This document shows, one piece after another, positions 8,080 through 15,668 of a DNA stretch of 19,909 bases. Both the position numbers and the translations under genes were made by a program. The notes under the pieces were generated by a model. The model was not told the origin of the DNA and did not search any database. It worked only from the letters and a program-made list of their open reading frames with translations. Within the stretch, counting starts at the first letter, position 1; every line of letters starts with the position of its first letter. Source of the DNA: an uncultured Alphaproteobacteria bacterium (GTDB taxonomy: Bacteria; Pseudomonadota; Alphaproteobacteria; Sphingomonadales; Sphingomonadaceae); NCBI GenBank assembly GCA_903939555.1, contig CAJAHV010000414.1:1-19909 (forward strand), read 5' to 3'.

Positions 8080-9354
8080 TCAATCCTTTTCCGCTTCGAT
8101 ATGATTACGCGGCCAGCGCACGTCGACCTGCGCGCCGCCCTGGACGCGATTTCGGAACAACAGCCTGCCGCCGGTACGTTCGATAAGGGTCGTGGCAATG
8201 AAGATGCCCAGCCCGGTACCGCCCGATCCCGAGTGCGAAGGCCCAAGATCGGGTTCCCCCAAGCGCGGCAACACTTCGGCCGGGAAACCCGCGCCATCAT
8301 CAATCACTGAAATGCCGATTTCGGTCGCCGTGGTGATCGCGCGCAATTCGACCGCCGATCCGGCATGGCGTACGGCATTGGCGACCAGATTCGCGAGGCC
8401 ATGCAGCAATTCCGGTGATCGCCGCACTGTCGGTTGTGGCGCGGGCGCATCGACCCTCACCGGCACCCGCGCCGGTTGCACGTTGTGCGCGACTTCGTGG
8501 AGCAGCACGTCGAGCCCGAGCTGGGCAAAGGGGTCTTCGGCCTCGGCGCGCTGGGCGATGCGTATCAGGATGCTGCGGCTGCGCTTGGCTTCGGATTCGA
8601 GCAGGCGGATGTCTTCGCCAAAATCGGGGTCATCGCCCAATTGGTCGGCCAGGCTGTGCGCAACGAGCGTGATGGTGCCCAGCGGCCCGCCCAGTTCGTG
8701 CGCGGCCGCAGCGGCAAGGCTGCCCAGTGCAGCCATGCGCGATTCGCGGGTCAACGCTGCTTCCGTCGCCACCAGCGCCCGCGCCCGGTCGCGGGCTTCG
8801 GCCGAGACCATCCAGAGATAGATGGCGAGAAAGCCGACCGCGAGAGTCAGCGCCGTTGCCACTCCGAATTGATAGACCGGCGGAAAAGCCGGTGGCGGGC
8901 CTATCCAGGGCAACGGCAACGCCCAGAGTTGCAGTACCAGCACCACCGTGCACGCCATCGCGCCGAGCAGGGCCATCGCTCCAGCCGGCAGCAGCGTCGC
9001 GGCAATGGTCACCGGTACGATGAGCAGGATGGAGAAGGGGTTGGCGAGGCCGCCGGTCATGAACAGCAATGCGCCGCCCTGCAACAGATCGAAGGCGAGA
9101 TGCATGGCAAGGTCGCGGCCCTGCAACCGGGCATTGCGGCCGTATAACGTCATCAGCCCGATGTTGAGCACGACCGACGCCGCGATCGCGGCCAGTAGCG
9201 ACGGCCAGCGCAGCGGATAGCCGAGGTAGAAACCCACGAACAACAGCGTCGCGAGCTGGCCTCCGATTGCGATCCAGCGCAAGCCGACCAGCGTGCGTAC
9301 GCGCACGCCGGGCCGATCGAACGCGGCAGCGGCAATGGAGGGGCGTTCCATCAT
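8080..9354 (-). CDS. regB: RegB/PrrB/ActS-type redox sensor histidine kinase
   Basis: This is a 424-residue membrane histidine kinase, partner of the downstream RegA-type regulator. The N-terminal half holds about six hydrophobic segments (roughly 22-180). The quinone-site heptapeptide GGxxNPF is present as GGLANPF (101-107). The H-box is AAAAHELGGPLGTIT with phospho-acceptor His219. The N-box is NLVANAVRHA (322-331), and the ATP-lid motifs are DDGAGFP (352-358) and GGTGLGIFI (378-386). Odd point: the redox-active Cys of RegB, 40 residues after the catalytic His in Rhodobacter capsulatus (His225/Cys265), is Ser259 here (KRSRSIL). The only Cys in the protein is Cys135 in a membrane segment. 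The start is ATG 9354 with AGGA upstream; the ATG at 9351 is also possible. Confidence 0.93.
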   Translation of the reverse strand: MMERPSIAAAAFDRPGVRVRTLVGLRWIAIGGQLATLLFVGFYLGYPLRWPSLLAAIAASVVLNIGLMTLYGRNARLQGRDLAMHLAFDLLQGGALLFMTGGLANPFSILLIVPVTIAATLLPAGAMALLGAMACTVVLVLQLWALPLPWIGPPPAFPPVYQFGVATALTLAVGFLAIYLWMVSAEARDRARALVATEAALTRESRMAALGSLAAAAAHELGGPLGTITLVAHSLADQLGDDPDFGEDIRLLESEAKRSRSILIRIAQRAEAEDPFAQLGLDVLLHEVAHNVQPARVPVRVDAPAPQPTVRRSPELLHGLANLVANAVRHAGSAVELRAITTATEIGISVIDDGAGFPAEVLPRLGEPDLGPSHSGSGGTGLGIFIATTLIERTGGRLLFRNRVQGGAQVDVRWPRNHIEAEKD

Positions 9355-9415
9355 GTCGTCCTAGCGATGAAACCGGCCCGCTGCCATGCGACAAAGCGAA
9401 CGCGCACAGCGCCGG

Positions 9416-10051
9416 TCAGAGTGATGGTCCCTGAGCCGGTTTTGCCTTGCGTACTGGCAGGTCCTTGAACAACTTGGCGATCTGCGTGGCGCGCGGGTCG
9501 TTTGCCGCCAGCGAGCGTGCCGACATCCCGCTGTTGTCCGAAAGGTCGGGATTGGCGCCGGCATCGATCAACAGCTTGGCCATATCGGCATCGCGGCCCT
9601 GCACCGCCTTGATCAGCGCGGTTTCGCCCAGCCGGTTTTGCAGATCGATCTGTACCTTGATCTGCACGAAAACCTGCACGCCTTCTGACCAGCGAGTTTG
9701 GGCGGCGATCATCAGCGGGGTGTTGCCTTCGCGGTCACGGGCATTGGCGCTGGCACCTTTTTGCAGCAGGAAGCCGACCCAGGCGATATCGCCGCGCTTG
9801 ACCGCGATGTGCAGTCCGGTGTCACCGGTGTCGCTGTCGCGGGTGTTGACGACGGTGGTGCCCGGCTTGTCGAGGATTTCCTGCGCCTTGGCACCGTCCT
9901 TGTCCTTGACGGCCTTGATGAAATTATAGCTGTCGGTGAATTGCGCTGCCGCCGGGCTGGCGAGCGCCAGCGCCAGAATGGCCATTCCCAGGCCCAGTTG
10001 CTTCGCGCCGCTGCTCACCAGCTCAATCATCGCCCACATTACAGACTGCAT
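9416..10051 (-). CDS. Secreted ankyrin-repeat protein
   Basis: This protein of about 211 residues has an N-terminal signal peptide: a hydrophobic core LGLGMAILALALA, then SPAAA before QFTDS, with cleavage expected after the last Ala. The periplasm is the likely location. The mature part holds about three to four ankyrin repeats, best seen as GDTGLHIAVKRGDIAWVGFL, then GNTPLMIAA and GETALIKAVQGRDADMAKLL followed by AGANPDLSD. Such repeats bind other proteins; no catalytic motif is present. The start at ATG 10051 is chosen because GGGAGG lies seven bases upstream; a TTG two codons earlier is too close to it. It sits downstream of the divergent SCO promoter region and 61 bases before the kinase gene, possibly in one transcript with regB-regA. 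The partner is unknown. Confidence 0.85.
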   Translation of the reverse strand: MQSVMWAMIELVSSGAKQLGLGMAILALALASPAAAQFTDSYNFIKAVKDKDGAKAQEILDKPGTTVVNTRDSDTGDTGLHIAVKRGDIAWVGFLLQKGASANARDREGNTPLMIAAQTRWSEGVQVFVQIKVQIDLQNRLGETALIKAVQGRDADMAKLLIDAGANPDLSDNSGMSARSLAANDPRATQIAKLFKDLPVRKAKPAQGPSL

Positions 10052-10114
10052 CGACAAGCCTCCCGCGCCATTCTATTTCGGCGCCATGGTTCCGCATAAA
10101 CGCCTCCGCGCCCA

Positions 10115-10714
10115 ATGAACAGTCGCACCCGCTGGCTGGTGCTTGTCCCCGCCATAATGCTCGCCTTTGTGCTGGGCTGGATGCGCTTCACGACGCCGCC
10201 ACCCGGCAACATGACCGGGTCGAGCCTGGGCGGTGCCTTCGCGCTGATCGACCAGGATGGCAAACCGGTCACTGATGCCGATTTCAAGGACCGCTATCGT
10301 CTGATGTACTTTGGCTACACCTTCTGCCCCGATGTCTGCCCCACCGATGCCGCAGTGCTGTCGCGCGGGCTCCAGGCCTATGAAAAGGCGCGACCTGGCC
10401 GCGCGGCGAAGGTGCAGCCAATCTTCATAACCGTCGATCCCGGCCGCGACGATCCGGTGGCATTGAAGGCCTTTGTCACAGCCTTTCATCCGCGCCTGAT
10501 CGGCCTGACGGGCACGCCGGTCGCCATCGCCGCAGCGCTCAAGAATTATGGTATCTACGCCAGGCAGGTGGCGACCTCCGACCCTGAAAACTATCTCGTC
10601 GATCATTTCGCGGTCTTTTACCTGTTCGGCCCCGATGGCGCGCCGATCGCTTTCCTGCCGCATGGCAGCACAGCGGCGGATGTGACCGCAATGTTGGAAA
10701 CCTATGTCCGCTAA
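10115..10714 (+). CDS. SCO1/SenC/PrrC family copper chaperone or thiol-disulfide protein
   Basis: SCO proteins deliver copper to, or reduce thiols in, the CuA site of cytochrome c oxidase. This 199-residue protein has an N-terminal membrane anchor (WLVLVPAIMLAFVLGWM, about 7-23) and a thioredoxin-like periplasmic domain. The copper ligands are present: Cys71 and Cys75 in TFCPDVCPTD and His164 in VDHFAVFYL. ITVDPGRDDP is also typical. In Rhodobacter the homologue senC/prrC lies within the regB-regA locus. Here it is close to that pair but divergent and separated by the ankyrin gene. Its stop overlaps the following gene by 11 bases. Confidence 0.93.
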   Translation: MNSRTRWLVLVPAIMLAFVLGWMRFTTPPPGNMTGSSLGGAFALIDQDGKPVTDADFKDRYRLMYFGYTFCPDVCPTDAAVLSRGLQAYEKARPGRAAKVQPIFITVDPGRDDPVALKAFVTAFHPRLIGLTGTPVAIAAALKNYGIYARQVATSDPENYLVDHFAVFYLFGPDGAPIAFLPHGSTAADVTAMLETYVR

Positions 10715-11141
10715 GCCGTTTTGGGAAACCACTCCGCTCGACCGGATGACACGGGCACAATGGGAGAGCCTGTGCGATGGCTGCGGCAAATGCTGTGTCC
10801 ACAAGTTGGAAGACGACGAGACCGGGCAGATTTTTCCCACCAACGTCGCTTGCCGCCTGCTCGATCCGCGCACCGCGCTGTGCAAGGATTATCCCAATCG
10901 CAAGGCGCAGGTACCCGAATGCGTGCGGCTGACCCCGGCCAAGCTTGAAACCATCGACTGGTTGCCCGCCTCTTGCGCCTATCAGCGCATCTACAATGGT
11001 GAAGGGCTGGCAGACTGGCACCCGCTGGTCTCGGGCGATCCGCAATCGGTGCACAAGGCCGGCATCTCGGTGCGCGGCAAAACGGTTTCCGAGGACGATG
11101 TTGGCGATCTCGAGAACCACATCATCGAGGGCGACCTCTGA
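10704..11141 (+). CDS. YcgN/UPF0260-type YkgJ-family cysteine cluster protein
   Basis: This small 145-residue cytoplasmic protein belongs to the UPF0260 family (E. coli YcgN) in the YkgJ zinc or iron-sulfur cysteine cluster superfamily. The pattern CDGCGKCCVHKL gives Cys24, Cys27, Cys30 and Cys31; further Cys residues lie at 50, 60, 73 and 91. WLPASCAY, WHPLVSGD and ISVRGK match the family closely. Eight cysteines in 145 residues imply metal binding; the molecular role is not established. The ATG overlaps the SCO gene end, with GGA just upstream, so the two are likely translationally coupled. This suggests, without proof, a link to copper or oxidase maturation. Confidence 0.9.
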   Translation: MSAKPFWETTPLDRMTRAQWESLCDGCGKCCVHKLEDDETGQIFPTNVACRLLDPRTALCKDYPNRKAQVPECVRLTPAKLETIDWLPASCAYQRIYNGEGLADWHPLVSGDPQSVHKAGISVRGKTVSEDDVGDLENHIIEGDL

Positions 11142-11200
11142 GCCTGTTCCGCCGCGCTGAACTGCCGGCGACGGTCACCGTCGCCGGGCGCGACCTGCCG

Positions 11201-11872
11201 GTGATCGCCGAGCGTCACCCCGCCGCCCGCGCCATCAAGCTGCGCGCTAACGCCGCGCTGGGCGTCGTGCAGATCAGTCTGCCGTCGCGCGGTGGCGTTG
11301 CCGAGGCGCTTAAACTGCTCGACAGCCATTACGGCTGGCTGGCGGCGCAGGTGGCGAAATGGCCGCAGCCGCGCCCGATCCGGCCGGGTGCCCGCATCCC
11401 CTTCGACGGTGAGGATCTGACCATCGATTGGCACCCCGCCCATAAGCGCACGCCGATGCGGTGCGGCGACCGGCTGGAAATCGGCGGCCCTGAACCCTTG
11501 CTGGCGGCGCGTACCTTGCGCTGGTTGCAGGCCGAAGCGCTCGCCGACCTGACGTCATCGACCCGGCGCTTTGCCGCCATGGTCGAGCGCGAGGTGGCGC
11601 AGGTTCGAATCGGCGATCCGCGTGGCCGCTGGGGCAGTTGTGCTGCGCCGCGGCCGGGGGAGGCGGCGCGCATCTCCTATAGCTGGCGCCTGATGCTTGC
11701 CCCGGCGTTCGTGCGCGACAATGTCGTCGCCCATGAAGTCGCGCATCTGGTGCACCACAACCACAGTCAGGCTTTCCATGCCTTGCACGCCAGCCTAGAC
11801 CCGCACACGCCGGCAACCAAGCGCTGGCTGGCGCGGCATGGCGCCGGGCTGCACTGGGTGGGGCGAGGGTAA
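11201..11872 (+). CDS. YgjP/SprT-like zinc metallopeptidase (DUF45, M48 type)
   Basis: This is a putative zinc-dependent peptidase with the YgjP-like core. The visible motifs are WGSC (144-147) and the HEVAHLVHHNH zinc site (His178, Glu179, His182, then His188 in NHSQAF). The start is open to doubt. GTG 11201 is the first standard start in frame, but the reading frame continues upstream and codes VTVAGRDLPV directly before it, a sequence that looks like part of the family's N-terminus. A CTG at 11138 has GAGGG six bases upstream and overlaps the preceding stop as CTGA, so the true protein may be 21 residues longer. It forms an apparent operon with the SCO and YcgN-like genes. Substrate unknown. 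Confidence 0.85.
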   Translation: MIAERHPAARAIKLRANAALGVVQISLPSRGGVAEALKLLDSHYGWLAAQVAKWPQPRPIRPGARIPFDGEDLTIDWHPAHKRTPMRCGDRLEIGGPEPLLAARTLRWLQAEALADLTSSTRRFAAMVEREVAQVRIGDPRGRWGSCAAPRPGEAARISYSWRLMLAPAFVRDNVVAHEVAHLVHHNHSQAFHALHASLDPHTPATKRWLARHGAGLHWVGRG

Positions 11873-11879
11873 GCGGGGT

Positions 11880-12224
11880 CTACCGCAGCAACGCCAGCAA
11901 CGCCGTGGCATCAGGCTCCGCCGCCGCCAGCGCCGCCGCCACCATGGCGCGATAACGCGCCAGCACCATCGTGCCAGCCGGGGTTAGTCGCGTGCCGCCG
12001 CCCCCACCACCGCCCTTGCTGGCGGCGACCAGCGGTTCGGCAAAGCTGGCATTGATGGTTTCGACCATCACCCAAGCGCGACGATAACTCAGGCCCAGCG
12101 CGCGGGCGGCGGCGGCTATCGAGCCGGTTTCGGCTATGGCGACAAGCAAATCGGCCTTGCCGGGGCCGAGCGCGATCGCCTCGCCATGGTGCAACCGCAG
12201 CGCCAGGCCCAGCCGTGCCGCCAT
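11880..12224 (-). CDS. ModE-like winged helix-turn-helix regulator (DNA-binding domain only)
   Basis: This 114-residue protein matches the N-terminal DNA-binding domain of ModE and related LysR-like regulators. The helix-turn-helix is ETGSIAAAARALGLSYRRAW (about 32-51), and the wing carries a run of glycines followed by TRLTPAG. It has no C-terminal molybdate-binding (TOBE/Mop) domain, so ligand binding cannot be inferred. Its ATG overlaps the last base of the scoB stop (TGATG), which places it at the end of the CoA-transferase operon. It may regulate that operon, but molybdenum-related targets elsewhere are equally possible. It converges with the peptidase gene, with seven bases between stops. 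Confidence 0.85.
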   Translation of the reverse strand: MAARLGLALRLHHGEAIALGPGKADLLVAIAETGSIAAAARALGLSYRRAWVMVETINASFAEPLVAASKGGGGGGGTRLTPAGTMVLARYRAMVAAALAAAEPDATALLALLR

Positions 12225-12859
12225 CAGGCCTCGAAATGGCCCTCGGTCTTGCTGCGCAGATCATCGAGGCTGACGCCGGGCGCCAGTTCGATCAATTTGA
12301 AGGGCGCGCTGCGCGCCGGGCGGGCAAGTACGGCAAGATCGGAAATCACCATATCGACGACGCTCTTGCCGGTTAGTGGCAGGGTGCAAGCCTTTTTGAA
12401 CTTGGCCTCACCCGACTTGCTGTTGTGTTCCATGAGCACAATGATGCGCTTGACGCCGGCGACAAGGTCCATTGCACCGCCCATCCCCTTGACCATCTTG
12501 CCGGGGATCATCCAGTTGGCGAGATCGCCGTTTTCGGCGACTTCCATGGCGCCCAGAATGCTCAGGTCGATATGGCCGCCGCGGATCATCGCGAAACTGT
12601 CGGCGCTGCTGAAATAGCTCGACCGGCGCAATTCGGTGATCGTCTGCTTGCCGGCGTTGATCAGATCGGCATCGACTTCGTCGTCATAGGGAAATGGCCC
12701 CATGCCGAGCATGCCGTTCTCGCTTTGCAGGGTGATGTCGATGCCCGGCGCGATGTGGTTGGCGACCAGCGTCGGCATGCCGATGCCGAGGTTGACGTAA
12801 AAGCCGTCCTGCAGTTCGCGGGCAGCGCGCGCCGCCTGTTCGTCACGGTTCCAGGCCAT
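12224..12859 (-). CDS. scoB: 3-oxoacid CoA-transferase, subunit B
   Basis: This 211-residue beta subunit of a succinyl-CoA:3-ketoacid (acetoacetate) CoA-transferase carries the catalytic glutamate Glu47 in QSENGMLGMGPFP, which forms the CoA thioester intermediate. GFYVNLGIGMPTLVAN and GGHIDLSILGAMEV are family sequences. Its ATG has AGGA seven bases upstream and starts nine bases after the unknown gene that separates it from scoA. It probably pairs with the ScoA protein coded upstream, to activate or use acetoacetate or another 3-oxo acid; the exact acid is not readable from the sequence. Confidence 0.93.
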   Translation of the reverse strand: MAWNRDEQAARAARELQDGFYVNLGIGMPTLVANHIAPGIDITLQSENGMLGMGPFPYDDEVDADLINAGKQTITELRRSSYFSSADSFAMIRGGHIDLSILGAMEVAENGDLANWMIPGKMVKGMGGAMDLVAGVKRIIVLMEHNSKSGEAKFKKACTLPLTGKSVVDMVISDLAVLARPARSAPFKLIELAPGVSLDDLRSKTEGHFEA

Positions 12860-12868
12860 CGGACAATC

Positions 12869-13333
12869 CTATTTGAGGGCGGCGGCAAGGGCGCTCGCCT
12901 TTTCGGGGGGCAGGGCGGTCAGGATGGCGGTGCGGGTCATCGCCTCCAGTTCGGGCAGGGTCATGTGGCGCTCGGCCAGCCCGATCACATCGACCAGCAG
13001 GTCATAGCCCAGCGCATGCGCCTGTTCCTCGCGCTCGATCAGCAGCGGCACGGCAAAATCGACCATGGTGGCGCGGTCATGGCTAGGGATGAGATAGCGC
13101 AGATCGCGCACTTCGCGGGCCGAGAGCGGGCGTTCGCGGCGATTGCCGATGGTGAAACCCCAATAGCCGAGCCGATAGGCTATGCCGCTCAGTGCCGCCG
13201 GCCGGGTCAGCGGCTTGAGCAACGGCGTGATGGTGATCCGGTCGTCATCGGCCTTGACGCGCAATACCGGCTCGCACTCCAGCCGTTCCCATGACGGGCG
13301 CCAACCGAGCAGCGTGAACAGCCGGGCGATCAT
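12869..13333 (-). CDS. Unknown protein encoded between scoA and scoB
   Basis: I do not recognise this 154-residue protein. It lacks a signal peptide and a clear membrane segment and has no Cys, so it is probably cytoplasmic. It reads as mixed alpha/beta in its first half (YRLGYWGFTIGNRRERPLS is distinctive) and helical, with many charged residues, in its second half. The gene looks real. Its ATG overlaps the scoA stop as ATGA, it ends nine bases before scoB, and its codon use resembles its neighbours. The position implies co-translation with the CoA-transferase subunits, perhaps as an assembly or accessory factor, but that is only inferred from context. Confidence 0.75.
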   Translation of the reverse strand: MIARLFTLLGWRPSWERLECEPVLRVKADDDRITITPLLKPLTRPAALSGIAYRLGYWGFTIGNRRERPLSAREVRDLRYLIPSHDRATMVDFAVPLLIEREEQAHALGYDLLVDVIGLAERHMTLPELEAMTRTAILTALPPEKASALAAALK

Positions 13334-14040
13334 GCCGCTTCGCGGCTCCGCACGGTGCGCTGTTCGATGCGTTTTTCATAATCCCGGCCGACGAACAGTC
13401 TCTGTACGAAGATGCCGGGGGTATGGATGTGATCCGGATCGAGGGCTCCCGGCTCGACGAGTTCTTCGACTTCGGCGATGGTCACCTTGCCGGCGGTCGC
13501 CATCATCGGGTTGAAATTGCGTGATGTCTTGCGGAAGACCAGATTGCCATAGGGGTCGGCCTTCCACGCCTTGATGATAGCGAGGTCGGCGGTGATGCCG
13601 GTTTCGAGGATATAGTCCTCACCGTCGAAGGCCTTCACTTCCTTGCCTTCGGCGACCAGTGTGCCGACGCCGGTCTTGGTGTAAAACCCGGGAATGCCGG
13701 CGCCACCGGCCCGGATGCGTTCGGCAAGCGTACCCTGTGGGTTGAATTCGAGTTGCAGTTCGCCGGCGAGATACTGCCGCTCGAACTCCTTGTTCTCGCC
13801 GACATAGCTCGACACCATCCGGGCGATCTGCCGGGTTTCGAGCAGCAGCCCCAGCCCGAAGCCATCGACCCCGGCATTGTTCGAAATGCAGGTCAGCCCC
13901 TTCACGCCGGTATCGCGCAGCGCGGCGATGAGTTTTTCCGGGATACCGCACAGGCCGAAACCGCCCGAAAGGATCGACATGCCATCGAAAACTACGCCAT
14001 CAAGGGCGGCGCCGGCGTCGGGATAGATCTTGCTGGGCAT
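13330..14040 (-). CDS. scoA: 3-oxoacid CoA-transferase, subunit A
   Basis: This 236-residue alpha subunit of the CoA-transferase has the glycine-rich CoA-binding segment SGGFGLCGIPEKLI near the N-terminus. Further family segments are NNAGVDGFGLGLLL, YVGENKEFERQYLAGEL and HIHTPGIFVQRLF. The length is normal. It is the first gene of a minus-strand operon scoA-unknown-scoB-wHTH. The start ATG at 14040 matches the family N-terminus (MPSKIYPDAGAAL), though no strong ribosome site is seen. The gene is divergent from the decarboxylase-like gene across a 146-base gap. Confidence 0.93.
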   Translation of the reverse strand: MPSKIYPDAGAALDGVVFDGMSILSGGFGLCGIPEKLIAALRDTGVKGLTCISNNAGVDGFGLGLLLETRQIARMVSSYVGENKEFERQYLAGELQLEFNPQGTLAERIRAGGAGIPGFYTKTGVGTLVAEGKEVKAFDGEDYILETGITADLAIIKAWKADPYGNLVFRKTSRNFNPMMATAGKVTIAEVEELVEPGALDPDHIHTPGIFVQRLFVGRDYEKRIEQRTVRSREAA

Positions 14041-14070
14041 TGGCAGGCAGCTTTCTGGTTGCGCCGTACC

Positions 14071-14100
14071 GGATTAGCGCATCTGCTGGCATGGTGCCAA
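14071..14100 (-). promoter_or_regulatory. Candidate scoA promoter with a small palindrome
   Basis: Read on the minus strand, TTGGCA (14100-14095) and TAATCC (14076-14071) are 18 bases apart and could be -35 and -10 boxes for scoA, about 30 bases before its ATG. The -10 box is a poor match. A perfect TGGCA-TGG-TGCCA inverted repeat (14087-14099) overlaps the -35 box and could be an operator. This is weak evidence from position and pattern only. Confidence 0.22.
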
Positions 14101-14186
14101 CAACTGACGTGGTGGATTCGGCCGTTAACCGCATCGCGGTCGAAATCCGCGCGACAAGCCGAGACGGCGTTGCTAGGTGCGCAGCT

Positions 14187-15563
14187 ATGGATACGCTCGA
14201 TTTCGCCATTGCCGAAGCCCGGCGCTTTCTTGGTTCGCTCGACACCCGCCCCGTGGCGTCGCGCGGTACCCCGGCCGAAATGCGGGCGCCTTTGCCAGCG
14301 CATTTCCCCGCTGCCGGCATGCCGGCAGCCGACGTCGTCCGCGCCATTGCCGCGGCCGCTGAGCCCGGGCTGACCGGCAATGCCGGCGGGCGATTTTTTG
14401 CCTGGGTAAAGGGCGGGGCGCTGCCGGCGGCGCTGGCGACCGACATCATGTGCTCGGCGTGGGACCAGAATGCCGTGCTCGCATCGACCAGCCCCGCCGG
14501 TGCAGTGCTCGAGGAAGTCGCGGGGCAGTTCCTGCTAGAAGCGCTGCGCCTGCCGGCGGATGCCAGCTATGCTTTTGTCACCGGCTGCCAGATGGCGCAT
14601 GCGACCGCGCTCGCGGCGGCGCGCCATGCCGTGCTGGCCCGCGTCGGCTGGGATGTCGAACGCCAGGGGCTGTTTGGGGCGCCGCCGATTCGTGTCCTTG
14701 CCAATGCCCATCACCATGGCTCGTTGACTCGGGCACTGCGTTTGCTGGGTTTCGGGACCGATTGCATCGTGCCGCTGGGCGGTGACGAGCCTGGCCGGGT
14801 GAGTGTGGCGGCGCTGACGGCGGCGCTGGCCGCAGCGCCGGGGGCGCCGACGATCGTGGCGCTAAACGCCGGCGACCTCAACATCGGAGCGTCGGACGAT
14901 TTTGCACGGCTCTGCCCGATTGCGCGGGCGGCCGGTGCCTGGGTGCATGTCGATGGCGCCTTCGGGTTATGGGCCAATGCCAGCCCGCGCTTCGCGCCGC
15001 AGCTTGCCGGCGTGGACTTGGCAGACAGTTGGGCTACCGATGGCCATAAGTGGCTCAACACGCCCTATGATTGCGGCATGGCGATCACCCGCGACCCGGC
15101 GGCGCACAGCGCGGCGATGCGGATGACGGCGGCCTATCTGACAACAGGCGGCGCCGTACGCGACCCGATGGATTTCACCCCTGAATGGTCGCGCCGTGCC
15201 CGCGCCCTCCCGGCGCTGGCGGCGCTGATGGAACTGGGCCGCGACGGGCTGGCGGCAATGATCGAGCGGTGTTGCGATCATGCAGTTGCGCTTCATGATG
15301 GCATTGCGGCGTTGCCCGGCGCCACCGGCTTGGCGCGGCCGGTGCTCAATCAGGGGCTGGTTCGCTTCGATGCCGCCGACGGACGCAATATCAGTGATGC
15401 AGTGATCGCGGCGATCAACGCCAGCGGCGAAGCCTTTCTGAGTGGCGGCATCTGGAACGGCGAGCGCGTGATGCGGATCAGCATCTGCGGCTGGAACACC
15501 AGTGCCGACGATGTGGCGCGAACAGTGGCGGCGGCAAGGGCGGCGTTGGCCGGGTTGCGTTAA
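14187..15563 (+). CDS. PLP-dependent group II decarboxylase-like enzyme
   Basis: This 458-residue fold-type I PLP enzyme belongs to the glutamate/aromatic-amino-acid decarboxylase group, often annotated as pyridoxal-dependent decarboxylase. The PLP Schiff-base lysine is Lys288 in ATDGHKWLNTPYD. Asp256 in HVDGAFGLWA should bind the pyridine nitrogen, and the His cluster NAHHHGS (173-179) holds the ring-stacking histidine. The start ATG 14187 gives MDTLDFAIAEARRFL; a TTG 49 codons upstream would add an unlikely leader covering the scoA promoter region. The substrate cannot be assigned: decarboxylation of an aromatic or acidic amino acid is likely, but related aldehyde-forming or transaminating enzymes look similar. 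It is divergent from scoA. Confidence 0.87.
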   Translation: MDTLDFAIAEARRFLGSLDTRPVASRGTPAEMRAPLPAHFPAAGMPAADVVRAIAAAAEPGLTGNAGGRFFAWVKGGALPAALATDIMCSAWDQNAVLASTSPAGAVLEEVAGQFLLEALRLPADASYAFVTGCQMAHATALAAARHAVLARVGWDVERQGLFGAPPIRVLANAHHHGSLTRALRLLGFGTDCIVPLGGDEPGRVSVAALTAALAAAPGAPTIVALNAGDLNIGASDDFARLCPIARAAGAWVHVDGAFGLWANASPRFAPQLAGVDLADSWATDGHKWLNTPYDCGMAITRDPAAHSAAMRMTAAYLTTGGAVRDPMDFTPEWSRRARALPALAALMELGRDGLAAMIERCCDHAVALHDGIAALPGATGLARPVLNQGLVRFDAADGRNISDAVIAAINASGEAFLSGGIWNGERVMRISICGWNTSADDVARTVAAARAALAGLR

Positions 15564-15668
15564 CGCTGCTCGTGCGCTGCCGGTCGCAAGGCGGGTGTCA
15601 CGCCTGATGTCTGGTGACGACCATGAAGACATGAAACAGGCGGGCTGGACTGCTGAATGTGCACGACC

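Noticed and set aside
14040..14186. TTG start that would lengthen the decarboxylase-like protein by 49 residues
   Set aside because: It would begin right at the scoA start codon and code a non-conserved leader across the shared promoter region; ATG 14187 gives a natural N-terminus.
15589..15605. Terminator between the convergent decarboxylase-like and acyl-CoA synthetase genes
   Set aside because: Only a five-base AGGCG/CGCCT stem with no T-tract is present, which is too weak to call.
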